In this document: positions 52,068-62,969 of the stretch, piece after piece
Layout: the number at the start of each line of letters is the position of its first letter
Numbering within the stretch: position 1 is the first letter of the stretch
Assembly (NCBI GenBank): GCA_928724745.1
Contig: CAKMXJ010000005.1
Coordinates: 248,001-312,000 of the forward strand
Origin: Anthracocystis setariae
Taxonomy: Eukaryota > Basidiomycota > Ustilaginomycetes > Ustilaginales > Ustilaginaceae
DNA length: 64,000 nt
Direction: 5' to 3'
Program-made: the position numbers and the translations under genes
The notes under the pieces: generated by a model
Seen by the model: the letters and a program-made list of their open reading frames with translations, nothing else
Told to the model about the DNA's origin: nothing
Databases searched by the model: none

Positions 52068-55000
52068 ATGTTTGTAAGTATCTTGATTCCTGAACCTAAT
52101 GATCGCTCTAGTGAACCGTCGTGACGGCGCAGTTCTCTTGCTGCCGTGAAGACAAATACATACTGCATTGCTTATGTGCTGACCAGCGTCATTTCGAACG
52201 TACATTTTTATCATCTCTCTGCTGATCGATTCTTTCCCGATGTTCATCAGTGGCGGTTCGGGTTTTCGTCGGTATCGACGCTGGAAACTTTGCTCGACAA
52301 GCCCAATGTCACCCTCGAGGATGTACTTGACGAAGATGATCTGCTTCAGGAGTGCAAGTCTCAGAATCAGAAGCTTATCAACTTCCTTCGCCAGCCACGC
52401 ATCGTCAAACGGCTGATGGAGCATGTCGTGGGCACCGCCACTGTTGGTGGTACAGGTGGCAAGGAGTGGGAAGAGAAGGTCAAGTTCAAGTATCCTTATG
52501 TCGCTTCTGAGGTGCTCAGTTGCAGCGAGATATGGCCAATCATCGACGCCATCTTCTCCGATACCAAAGAATACCTCGTGCCTTTCTGGAACGCGGTTCT
52601 CACCTCAACCCCCACACCGTCGCAAGCACCATTGCCGATGCACTCGCATCCCCTCTTCGCCGAAAATGCAGCAGCGTCAACTTCCCACAGCTCCTCTGCA
52701 TCCACTTCACCCTCGCCACATCTCAGCGTCACCAATTTTGCCGACTATTCTAGTGCAGCGTCTTCTGGGAACGGCGGCAGCTCGCGCTCATCCACTGACT
52801 CGGAGTCCGAGCCTGAGGGCAGGTTGCGAGCCACCAGCGCTCTCGAGAACGGTCCTGGCCGTGGTGTCCTTGCTGGCTACTGGGCCAAGGTGAATGGCGC
52901 CTATTTGGAGCGTAAGCCGATCGAAATGCTCATGTTCATCAAGGAGCAGCCTCGCATCGTGGAGCGCTTTGTTGCGCATCTCGAGACGCCAGCGGTTGTC
53001 GATTTGCTTTTCCGCATCATTCAGATGGAGGAAACCATGCGTACGCCCTCGCAGACCACCGACATCATCGATTGGCTCTCATCGCAGGACCTGATATCGC
53101 GCACCGTTGACCTTCTCGCCCCCAACTATTCCGTCGACATTCATAATACCGTCTCGGAGCTTCTCAAGGCGATCATCGCTCTTTCCGCTCCATCGCCTGC
53201 CGCGCTCAACCAAGGTCAAGGCCAAGAGCTCGGCAGCGGCCTTGGCGAATCGCAAGAGAATGCAGCTGGCATCAACAATCGTCTTGTGCGTGAGCTTGCA
53301 AGCGAGCCCATTGTCCGCAAGATGGTTGGCTACATGCTCGACTCGCAGCTTCCGAGACAATTGCATCGCCGTCTCACAGACGTTGCTGACGAACAGCTCT
53401 CGCAGGTGTCCGACCTTCGAATGCCCTCGCAGCGTATGGATGCTTCGCTTTCTACCCTCAAAGATGATGCTGTGTCATCTTCGGCGCTGGAGGACGACGA
53501 TGACGACGAGTCCTTTGCTCGACCTCTCAATCCACGCGAATTTCCCGCTTCCGAATCTCGCTCACCCGGGTACCTCGACCACCGTGGATCGACAGCGACC
53601 GTTCGTCCTGACAACCTCTTCCCGCCCGTCTCGGCACCAACGGTGCCCATCACCCCCGAGACGTGCAGCTCGACCCTGGTCACTTGCATCGGCGTCTTCA
53701 TTGAGTTGATCCGCAAGAACAACAGCGATTACTTTGAGCAACATCTTCTTCGTACCTTGCACAACCATCTGGTCAAGAGGCAAAGCGAGCTTACCGAGAA
53801 ACGCCTGCAGAAGAAGGAAGAAGAAGAAGCTGTGAAGGAACAATTTGTGCAGCAGCAGGATGCCTCGGGCGAATCAACGCTGACGGAGAAGCAGGACGCC
53901 GGCGAATCAGCTCAGAAGGCGATGGATGCTTTGGACGAGGAGGAAGAGGATGTGAAGGGGATGGAGGAAGCAATGGCCGAGATCGTTGACAAGATGGGCC
54001 TTGTTCACCTTGGCCCAATGCTCAAGGTTCTGTCCGAACGCCTGGCTGACTTCCAGCAGCTCGTCAACGAGCCGAGAGAGCGGGACATCACCATTCCTAC
54101 CTCTGTTGGAGACGTGGCACCCCTCACTTTCGAGAGATATCGGATCACCGAGCTATATGCGGAACTGCTGCACTGCTCGAATATGGCTTTGCTTAATCGA
54201 GCTCCTGGCGAGGGACCCCAGTACTCGGAAGACGGCGTTCTCACCGGTGGTCTTGAAGGTTTGCAAACGCTGGCCAGAACTTTGCAGGGCGGTGACGGCC
54301 CTGAAGTTGGTGACACATCCGTGCCTGAGGCCGACGCAGCGCAGAACAAATCCGGACACAAGACGGCCGAATCTGGATCTTCTGCCAGTAACGATACATC
54401 TGATGTCACTTCCTCAGCCATTGCTCTCGCATCTGCGCATGGCCACACCAAGTCCAGCACCGGCGCTTCCATGGAATCAACCGATGAGGCTGATGACGAG
54501 GCGCTTCTCAACGAGGTTTCACTCGGTGACAAGGCTGGAACTCCTACAGAGAGCAGCATGGGCTCGATCGTCGACCATGTCGATCGTGAGAAGGACGCTT
54601 ACGGAAAAAAGCAGAATGTCACAACGAGCGACTCGCTAGAGGAAGAAGATGACAAGGCAGATGCTATTTCGATTCGCTCGGCTCTTTCTGGACTCTCTCT
54701 CGCCGAATTGACCGCCCCGAAGCTCTCTGCACCACCCAGCCCGATTGATGATTCCAAGGAATACGTTGTCGGTGATCTGCTTAAGAAGAAGTTCCTCGAG
54801 TGCGGTATTATCCCATCGCTGCTCGATCTCTTCTTCAATTACCCGTGGAACAACTTCCTCCACAATGTTGTCTATGACATCCTGCAGCAGTGCTTCAACG
54901 GTCGCATGGATGTGGGACTCAACCGGAAGCTGACCGTAGCTGTCTTTGACCAGGGTCATCTCACTACACGCATCGTCGAAGGTCGAAGACGCAACGAGGA

Positions 55001-56135
55001 ATCCGTTGCCGGTCCACGCAAAATCCGACTCGGATACATGGGCCACATGAACCTCATTGCCGAGGAGACCGTCAAGCTGCTGGAGCGCTACCCGCTCGAG
55101 ATCGCCCGTCCCGTTGAAGCATACACGGAACGCGACGAGTGGCGTCATGTGGTCTCGGAGACGCTCGAGGAGATCCGAGAGAAGGAAGGCGGTCCTCTTG
55201 CGTTTAACCGAGGACAAGAAGGCATGTCGATGTCGTTCGGCTCCGGTGCTGATGATGACGATGACGATGCTGGTTTGGGCGGTGCTGGAAGCAGCTCGTT
55301 TGCCAGCTACCTGTCGTCTCAGATCGGTGGCGCTGCTGGCTCTGACGACGACGATAGTGACGATGAAGCATCGTGGTTGTCAAGCGAGATGAAGCGCGGC
55401 GGCACTGGCGGCAAGGAGGGCAGTGGCTTTGATGACACTTTTGCTCCATCGCACGGATCGGGCGGCAGCGGCGAACTTGGTGACGAAGACGAAGACGATG
55501 ACTGGGGACCCTTCGCTGACCCCAGCAATTCCAATGGTGGAGCGACTCAAAACTTCGACTTTACCAACAGTGCCAACAGCAACGTCAACCCTTTCGCCGA
55601 GAACCTGACTCCTGCGGACTGGTCTGCTCAGTTTAGGCGAGAATATCATAACGAGGAGCGAAGCGGTGTGGTGCAGGAAGATGATTCAGATGATGAAGAG
55701 GAGGACGATGACGAGGACGATGTGGAAGAAGCTGCTGACGTGACTGTTGGTGAGGATAAGACTAGGGCTGCTGCCGAAGCATCGACTTCAGCGCAGAGCT
55801 CGAATCCGTTATCGCCAAAGGGTTTCACCGCTGCGATCTTGTCGCCTGGTTCCGATGTGGTTAGCAAGGCGCATGCACGACGTCCGTCGCTCGGCCAGCT
55901 CGAGGCTGCCGACTATGCAGGTGAAGGTGGATCGTTGAACCGCCGACGAGGATCGCTTGGCTCGTCGGGGCCCGAGATTTCTGAAGTGACGAACCTGGAG
56001 GATCCTCTGGGACCCAACATCTCGAAAGAGGCGGCACCGAATCAGGATGGAAAGCTGCAAAGGACGTTGGCGGACGGTACGACGGTTGTGGTACCGTTGG
56101 ATGAAGTTGCTTTGGCTGCTTCACCTCCGTCGTGA
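52068..56135 (+). CDS. SAPS-family Sit4 phosphatase-associated protein
   Basis: Regulatory subunit of the PP2A-like phosphatase Sit4/PP6, linking it to TOR signalling and cell-cycle entry. Exon 1 is only six bases (52068-52073, ATGTTT). The 177-nt intron 52074-52250 (GTAAGT...TCAG) is followed by exon 2 from 52251, giving M-F-W-R-F-G-F, the almost invariant SAPS N terminus. The body then reads TLETLLDKPNVTLEDVLDEDDLLQECK and continues through the SAPS repeats (YPYVASEVLSCSEIWPII, ERKPIEMLMFIKEQPRIVERFVAHL, FFNYPWNNFLHNVVYDILQQ, GYMGHMNLIAEE). The C-terminal 300 residues are strongly acidic and disordered (many Asp/Glu/Ser runs). Total about 1296 residues. The frame is open from 52146, but the conserved start requires the micro-exon. 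Confidence 0.93.
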
Positions 56136-56497
56136 TCAGGGGTAAAAGGTGCAATGGATGGCTCAGTATGAAGCATCTTTTCGAGCCGCAAGCTGCAGTC
56201 GAAGGAAGAGACGAGTACGAACGAACACCTTGCATATCCATGCACTCTCAATTCTCAGTTACGTTATAGACATTGACCCTGCGCGAACGGCTGTTTGGTG
56301 TTGTTTCAGCGCTGGGTGAGACTTGTTGGTTGTGCAGTGTGTTTGTACGCTCTGGTGAGTCGACTGACACACACACACACATTCTCTCTCTCACGGGCAT
56401 AGAGTTTTCAAGAAGGAGGATGGAAGTGTTTAAAAAATTTGGAATTGATCCGGGCTGTACGATGAACGGATTTCTCTCGATGATGGGTCAAAAGAAA
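56136..56497. other. Convergent region between SAPS gene and profilin
   Basis: Shared 3' flank of two converging genes, with a short (CA)n run near 56370-56382. No gene recognised. Confidence 0.45.
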
Positions 56498-57263
56498 TCA
56501 GTAGCCTACGCTGATGAGGTATTCGCCTAGGGCTTCTGCGACTTTGTTTGCGTCTCCGGGGAGGATGGGTGCTTGGTAGACGCAGACCAGGACGGCTTGG
56601 CTGGTCTTAACCGCGACGAGACCGTCAGCCTGAAGCGAGGTATAAGGAGAGAGTCAGTATCGGAGGACGGAGTAAGGATGGAAGAAAATGGGGGGGGGGG
56701 GGAAGGACTTACGCCTTGCTTGCCGTAGATGGTTTTATCTGTGACGCCGAGAGTGAAGTACTTTTTGCCGTTGGCACGAACGCCGCTTGCTTGCAGTTGG
56801 GACGGGTCGTTGAAACCTGCGATTATTGCCTTTTGTTCTTCGGTGGAGAGCTGTATAGTGCGAGCGAGGATGGTAAAGAAAGCGTGGGGTTTTGTGGGGG
56901 GAATGGAGATAGTCAGTATCAGATCGATTCATGATAACTTTGTTGGAGGGTGTCGAGGAAGAACAGGGTGCGGTCCTTTACGCTAGTGATCATGATTGCA
57001 GCTGGTATAGGATACCTTGATGAGGCCATGTGCGAATCGTCATGCAGTGCCGTGCGCGCTAGGTTGATAGAAGCGGCTGCATGAGCCAGCTTGCGCGCGA
57101 AGGTCGCTTGAAAAGGGATGCAAAATCGGTGGTGGATGCAGAAACTACTTACGTTGAAGCCGGAGCTCGTTGCCCAAACACCACCTTGCTGACCGAGGAT
57201 GGCAGCCTGGCTGATTTTGCCAGTACCAACAAGGTTGTCATCTACGTATGCTTGCCAGGACAT
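56498..57263 (-). CDS. PFY1: Profilin
   Basis: Small actin-monomer and poly-proline binding protein. Three exons: 57263-57153, 56850-56713 and 56629-56498. Introns are 57152-56851 (302 nt, GTAAGT...ACAG) and 56712-56630 (83 nt, GTAAGT...TCAG); all joins are in phase 0. The protein is exactly 126 residues, as in budding yeast. It contains MSWQAYVDDNLVGTG, GGVWATSSGFN, LSTEEQKAIIAGFNDPS, GKKYFTLGVTDKTIYGK, ADGLVAVKTSQAVLVCVY and the final EYLISVGY. Each exon was found from the protein and confirmed by splice signals. The second intron contains a G13 run at 56690-56702, unusual so close to a splice donor. The gene is divergent from TPI. Confidence 0.94.
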
Positions 57264-57902
57264 GATGGACGATGTGTGTGCGTGTGTGTGAGAGAAAGAG
57301 AGAGAAAAAGAGAAGAGAAGCGTCGATGATGGTGGTGGACGAGTGGAGGATTTGGATAGCTTTGTTGGGTGACAAGTGCGTGTGTGCACGGATGCGTCGG
57401 TGAGCGGTATGTTGCTTTCCGACAGGAGCGTCATCCCGCTCAACGTTCCCGGACGAGAAACTTGAGGGCTACGGTCCAAGCGTTCGTTGCCAACCCAAAC
57501 TGAACTGTCTACCTAACATGTACGGAAAATCAAAGAGTGGAGGAATCTCCCACATCGACAAACTAACACAAGAAATCAGAATGAGATTCAATCGAAATCG
57601 ATATTCTTTTTGAAATGGGACAAGCCAGATGCAGCAAGATGAGGCACTTTTCAAACGGGATCTTTCCGAAGGCGCTGCGCGGTTATAATTACAGAGTGCT
57701 GATGCGGATGATCTTTGATTGATCGGAACATGTAGGTTGCAATCACAATCACAATCGCAATCACAATCACGGGCCAACACAAGCAAGAAGGAATTCCAAG
57801 TCGAGGTCAGGTGTTGCTTCGGCTTGATTGATTGACAGATTGATTGATTTGATTTGATTGTGGAGTTGCAGCCTCGGTTTGCTTTTTTGCCTTCAACATC
57901 AC
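57264..57902. promoter_or_regulatory. Divergent promoter of profilin and TPI with short tandem repeats
   Basis: Contains a (CACAAT)n-like repeat at 57740-57770 and a GATT-rich run at 57821-57860 just upstream of the TPI 5' end. These flank the likely TPI start region. No further gene recognised. Confidence 0.5.
57740..57770. repeat. (CAATCA)n hexanucleotide repeat
   Basis: Five hexanucleotide units with one substitution (CGCAAT), about 230-260 bp upstream of the TPI core ATG. Confidence 0.85.
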
Positions 57903-57998
57903 ATGTTACCCACTTTGCGCTCCTTGCTTCCCATCCTCAGATCATACTCTACCACCACAAACCCGACCACTCGATCCACCTTTTCAACTTTACACAAA

Positions 57999-58850
<852 letters not shown>

Positions 58851-59181
58851 CTAGCTAGCCAGTCGGCTAGGATCTAAACCCTCCTCCCTGCACATCAGCG
58901 ATCTGACCTTAGATCCTAGATTCGACTAACGCAACATAACTTTTTCGTGCATCTCTTTGCACCAATCATAATCTTACAGTGGTTTTTACACACACATACA
59001 CACACACACACACACAATGTGTTGGATGGCTGATCAACGAGGATGAGACGCACAGCTGAAGCAAGCATCAACCCCTGAGACTGTTTCTCCTGTCTCACAC
59101 CAACTTGAGTCACGCGAAACCAGAAACACACACACTTGCACTCTTGTTGAAAGCTGCTCCGATTTGATTGTTTGCATCTGC
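58851..59181. terminator. Convergent 3' region of TPI and thiolase
   Basis: A 331-bp interval shared by two converging genes, including a (CA)n tract at 58988-59016. Poly(A) signals were not assigned with confidence. Confidence 0.4.
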
Positions 59182-60369
59182 TTAAACACGTTCGATGACG
59201 ATGGCGATACCCTGACCGCCGCCGATGCATGCTGCGCCGAGCGCATACTTCTTGTCGAGTCGGTGCAGGTTGTGAGTCAAATTGGCCATGATCCTCGCGC
59301 CACTTGCACCCAAAGGATGGCCTAGGGCGATAGCGCCACCAAAGACATTGGTCTTGTCGTTGGGAAGTTCGAGTTCCTTCTGCACCGAGAGGAACTGGGC
59401 GGCGAAGGCCTCGTTGACTTCGATCAGGTCCATGTCGGAAACCTTGAGACCGGCTCGGCTGAGAGCGAGCTTGCTGGCCTCAACTGGACCGATACCCATG
59501 ATGCTCGGTTCGCATGCGGTGACGCCGTACGATACGATGCGAGCGAGTGGCTTGAGCTTGAACTGCTTCACCGCCTCTTCCGACGCAACAATGTTGGCAG
59601 CAGCACCATCGCAGATCCCGGAAGCATTGCCGGCGGAAACGGTGCCTTCCTTCTTAAATACGCTGGGCAGCTTGGCAAGGCTCTCGACAGTCGTCTTGGC
59701 ACGAGGATGCTCGTCCGCGTCAAACGATTCGGTCGCCTTCTTGGACTTGATCTCAACCGCCACGATTTCGTCCTTGAACGCACCCTCCGCAAGCGCCTTC
59801 TGGTAACGCTGTTGGGTCTGCAGCGCATAGTTATCGCAATCCTGCCTCGAGATACCGTACTTGGTCGCCAAGTTTTCGGCAGTGATACCCATCGGAGTCG
59901 GCGTAGGCACCTGGTCGGTCAACGCCGCAGCGAGCGAGTCGACAAGCTTAAGATCCTGGCCGTAACGTGTGTTGCCGAATCGAACACCGGACAAAGTGTA
60001 CGGTGCCTGCGACATGGACTCGGTACCACCGGTGAGGACGACATTGGCATCACCCACGCGGATCTCGTGAACAGCATTGATGATACTCTGGAAACCCGAA
60101 CCGCAAAGACGGTTCACCGTCAGCGCAGGTACCGTGACCGGCAGACCAGCATGGTGACCAACATGACGAGCAAGGTACGCAGCCGTATTGTCGCTGGCAT
60201 GCACATTACCAAAGATGGTAGCATCCACCTTCGTCGACTCCGGAAGCTCGGCTAGCGCTGCCTTGGACGCAAGTCCACCGAGCTGCGAAGCGGTGAAGCC
60301 AGAGAGCTTACCACCGAACGCACCGAACGGAGTTCGCTTGGCAGCCACAATAAATGCTTGACTGGCCAT
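59182..60369 (-). CDS. 3-ketoacyl-CoA thiolase / acetyl-CoA acetyltransferase
   Basis: Thiolytic cleavage of 3-ketoacyl-CoA, or reverse condensation of acetyl-CoA. The 395-residue protein has the acyl-enzyme Cys89 in NRLCGSGFQS, GGTESMSQAPY, the VNEAFA block, GHPLGASGAR and the second active-site Cys in CIGGGQG. Overall it is most like mitochondrial ACAA2-type thiolases (for example TDQ, TAENLA, RIVSYGV blocks). The start at 60369 begins MASQAFIVAAKRTPFG. The open frame extends to 60495, adding 42 residues with Leu and Ser runs that do not look like a good presequence. No PTS1 or obvious PTS2 is present, so the compartment is uncertain. Confidence 0.92.
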   Translation of the reverse strand: MASQAFIVAAKRTPFGAFGGKLSGFTASQLGGLASKAALAELPESTKVDATIFGNVHASDNTAAYLARHVGHHAGLPVTVPALTVNRLCGSGFQSIINAVHEIRVGDANVVLTGGTESMSQAPYTLSGVRFGNTRYGQDLKLVDSLAAALTDQVPTPTPMGITAENLATKYGISRQDCDNYALQTQQRYQKALAEGAFKDEIVAVEIKSKKATESFDADEHPRAKTTVESLAKLPSVFKKEGTVSAGNASGICDGAAANIVASEEAVKQFKLKPLARIVSYGVTACEPSIMGIGPVEASKLALSRAGLKVSDMDLIEVNEAFAAQFLSVQKELELPNDKTNVFGGAIALGHPLGASGARIMANLTHNLHRLDKKYALGAACIGGGQGIAIVIERV

Positions 60370-61535
60370 TTTGCGGGGAAGAGGACGAGGTTTGGATCGT
60401 GGAAAGAGAATCGCCGTGATGATGGGGGAAACAAGAGATGAGGAAGAAGAAGAAGAAAGAAGAAGAAGAAGAAGAACGGGTTGGCTTTGTTCCAACCACT
60501 CACACTGACGCCTCTTGACGGTGCCTTTAGCTTAGTGGAGTACAAGTACAGTCACTGCTCCTGAGCCAGCGGCATACACGCATTCGGGGTGCTACGCGGG
60601 CATCCCATCCGGCTGCTCGACCGCCAGACTTGCCTTTCACACCAATCCCCCCTCGCACACGCCCGGCCTTCCAACTCGACCGGTAACCGAAAACACGCAC
60701 AACTCAGCGGCAATAAAAAATCGTGTTCGTCTCCACAATTAAACCGCGCTCTAACAGCTTCCCCCATCAAACACCGCCATCCTCACCCCACACTCATACT
60801 CACACCACCAACGCCGCACACTTTTCGACACGGGACAGTGCCCAAAAAACAAATCGTAAATCCCAGCTGCAAATCTGCAGCGTCCCTTGCGAGTATGATT
60901 AGAGACCTATGCAAAGATGCGATGCGTTGCGAACGAATACAAAACGGGAGACAGGTGCGGCAACAAAGCCAAGCACCTAATGGATAAGAAACAAGGAAAT
61001 GTTGAGAACAAGACCGTGGACGATGGTGTGCGTGCATAACACCTGCGTGAACATGATTGAAGACGACGAGGCTAAAGATGACCAGCGCTAACCAGCGTTG
61101 TGAGAACCCTTCGAGTATGATGGTATGGTACAGTTGCTGCTTATATACTGCCGATGATGACGTTGGAGCCGAGGGACACAGATAGAAAACTTGAGAATGG
61201 GAACCGAAGGCCGCGTAGAAATAGCGGATGCCAACAGTCCAGATTGCCTCGACAATCTCACGCCAAGCATTTGAGATAGCTCGTCTTGCGTGAGATCTGC
61301 CGTGCAAACAAGAAATGAGGTAGAGCACAGCGACAGATTAGAGAAACATGCTTGATGATGGGACGAAGAATGCTTGCGAGTATCAAGACTCGTTCCAGAA
61401 GAGCCAGTTCCGTTGGTGAAAGAAGGAGGAGAAAGTGACGTTCGCGGAATGACCACGGTGAAGCAAGTGATCGAGGAAGGACGAGAGCACAAATCCAAGC
61501 AAGCATCGACGACGGATGTGTGATGAATGATACGC
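60370..61535. other. Intergenic region, thiolase promoter and bZIP 3' flank
   Basis: A GAA-rich microsatellite lies at 60441-60477, close to the thiolase start. The 61088-61579 minus-strand frame overlaps the bZIP 3' end and shows no domain. No RNA gene was found, although a box-A-like stretch occurs near 60525. Confidence 0.45.
60441..60477. repeat. (GAA)n trinucleotide microsatellite
   Basis: An imperfect run of about twelve GAA units upstream of the thiolase start. On the thiolase strand it reads TTC and would encode the Leu/Ser run of the extended N-terminal frame, an argument against that start. Confidence 0.85.
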
Positions 61536-62969
61536 TTAGGATGCACGAGACTCGAATTTGAGACTACCAGAGAATCCACGACGGGATGCTAATGATTTTT
61601 TCGTGTCAAAGGCCATGCCAGCCTCGAGGTTTTGCAGATTGCCATGCGTGTGAGCCGACGTTGCTTCTACGTCGGCATGACCGCCAGCTGAGGGGGTCTG
61701 TGTGAGGCTGATCCAGGGTGAAATAGACCAGCCATCGCTGCCGACACCCGTACCGGACACTGCATTCGTGAGACCGAGGGCGCTTGGTGTGAGTCCCAAA
61801 GGCTTGGACATGGTGGACAAGTCCGGCTGACGAAAGTTGGTGAGGGCCAACTGGCCAGAAATCTCACCTGCGGATGACATCCAGGCCGCAGCGCTATCAA
61901 AGTGGGGCTTCTGCGATGTGCGCATCTCGGACTGCTTATTCGCCTCTGCGTCTGCAAGCGGCATCGAATGAATGCTCTCGAGACAGCTGGCCATGACTTC
62001 ATCCGATGTAGGCGGCAGGCTCGACATGGTAGGCTTCGCCGCAGCAGCGTGATCCATGACAGGAAGGGCAGAGTTGGGTGCCATAGTAGTAGAGGACAGT
62101 AGGGCGGATCGGAGCGAAGGTGACGTCTGACCAGCCATCGATCCGGTAGGATTGTGAGACGAGGCAGAAGCGCGTTGAATTTTGCCGGACGTGCCGCCCT
62201 CTGTATCAGAGTGCTCGGAAGGCAATGTGAGCTCGGTCTGACCGCTACCATGTCTTGAGAGATTTCCTTTGCCGTCGGAAAAGGTCAACATGGAACTGTC
62301 TCTTCGCTGCGAAACTGGCGACAGCGAGCTTCTTAGGCTGTCGTCCTCCGATGGTGGCATCGCAAAGTCCTCGATGATGCCAGTCTGCGGCATGGAGAGG
62401 CCACCAGGCAAAGCAGATGTACCGTTCATGGGTGACGACGAAGGAAAGGAACGATGCGTGGCGCCGGGAACGATGGTGCTGCCAAACGGATGGGGCATGG
62501 CCGACATGGGGTATTGGGATGTGGTCGCCCAGGGAGCAGGACCAAGGAAATGAGGCATGCTAGAGGCGGTGGCGCTCTGGGAACGATTTCGGTTGCGGTT
62601 GAGGGGAGCCGTGTGAGCAAAGGGATCGATGCCAAGATCGATGGATGCGCGCTGTGGTAGAGGATGGGAAGCTTGAGTTGAAGGCACTGCCTGATGGATC
62701 ATCACGATCTGTTCGGCAAGTGTCTGATTCTCAGCTCGCATCCTGGCTAGAGCCTCTCGGAGATAATGGCTCTCCTCCTCTTGACTCTGAGACCGACGGT
62801 GCAATTCGGCAAGTTGAGCTTCGAGCTGCATCGTGTATTCCTCTTTACGCTCGCGAAGACGCCGTTGTGCATTGCGGTTTTGCTCTTTTCTCCGCGCAAT
62901 CTGACGGAGGCGCTCGGCATCGGGCACCTCGTCGTTGGACTTGATGGATGGTCTCATACTGACTGGCAT
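61536..62969 (-). CDS. bZIP transcription factor (AP-1/Yap-like basic region)
   Basis: A 477-residue, intron-free transcription factor. The basic region at about 22-43 (RRKEQNRNAQRRLRERKEEY) carries the NxxAQxxxR core of fungal AP-1-type factors. It is followed by a heptad-type zipper (LEAQLAEL, then LREALARMRAENQTLAEQI) up to about residue 90. The remainder is Ser/Pro-rich and probably a transactivation or regulatory region; it has few cysteines, so a Yap1-type redox domain is not evident. It is not a Hac1/Cib1-like UPR factor by its basic region. The long pyrimidine-rich upstream region may hold a 5' UTR. Target genes are unknown. Confidence 0.88.
   Translation of the reverse strand: MPVSMRPSIKSNDEVPDAERLRQIARRKEQNRNAQRRLRERKEEYTMQLEAQLAELHRRSQSQEEESHYLREALARMRAENQTLAEQIVMIHQAVPSTQASHPLPQRASIDLGIDPFAHTAPLNRNRNRSQSATASSMPHFLGPAPWATTSQYPMSAMPHPFGSTIVPGATHRSFPSSSPMNGTSALPGGLSMPQTGIIEDFAMPPSEDDSLRSSLSPVSQRRDSSMLTFSDGKGNLSRHGSGQTELTLPSEHSDTEGGTSGKIQRASASSHNPTGSMAGQTSPSLRSALLSSTTMAPNSALPVMDHAAAAKPTMSSLPPTSDEVMASCLESIHSMPLADAEANKQSEMRTSQKPHFDSAAAWMSSAGEISGQLALTNFRQPDLSTMSKPLGLTPSALGLTNAVSGTGVGSDGWSISPWISLTQTPSAGGHADVEATSAHTHGNLQNLEAGMAFDTKKSLASRRGFSGSLKFESRAS

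Noticed and set aside
60520..60600. tRNA-like box A (TAGCTTAGTGG) near 60525
   Set aside because: No matching box B (GGTTCGA-type) at the correct distance and no cloverleaf could be drawn.
61088..61579. 163-codon frame overlapping the bZIP 3' end
   Set aside because: It is in another frame, overlaps the end of a real gene and has no recognisable domain.
61536..62969. bZIP as a Hac1/Cib1-type unfolded-protein-response factor
   Set aside because: The basic region is AP-1/Yap-like (NRNAQRRLR), and I see no Hac1-type unconventional intron.
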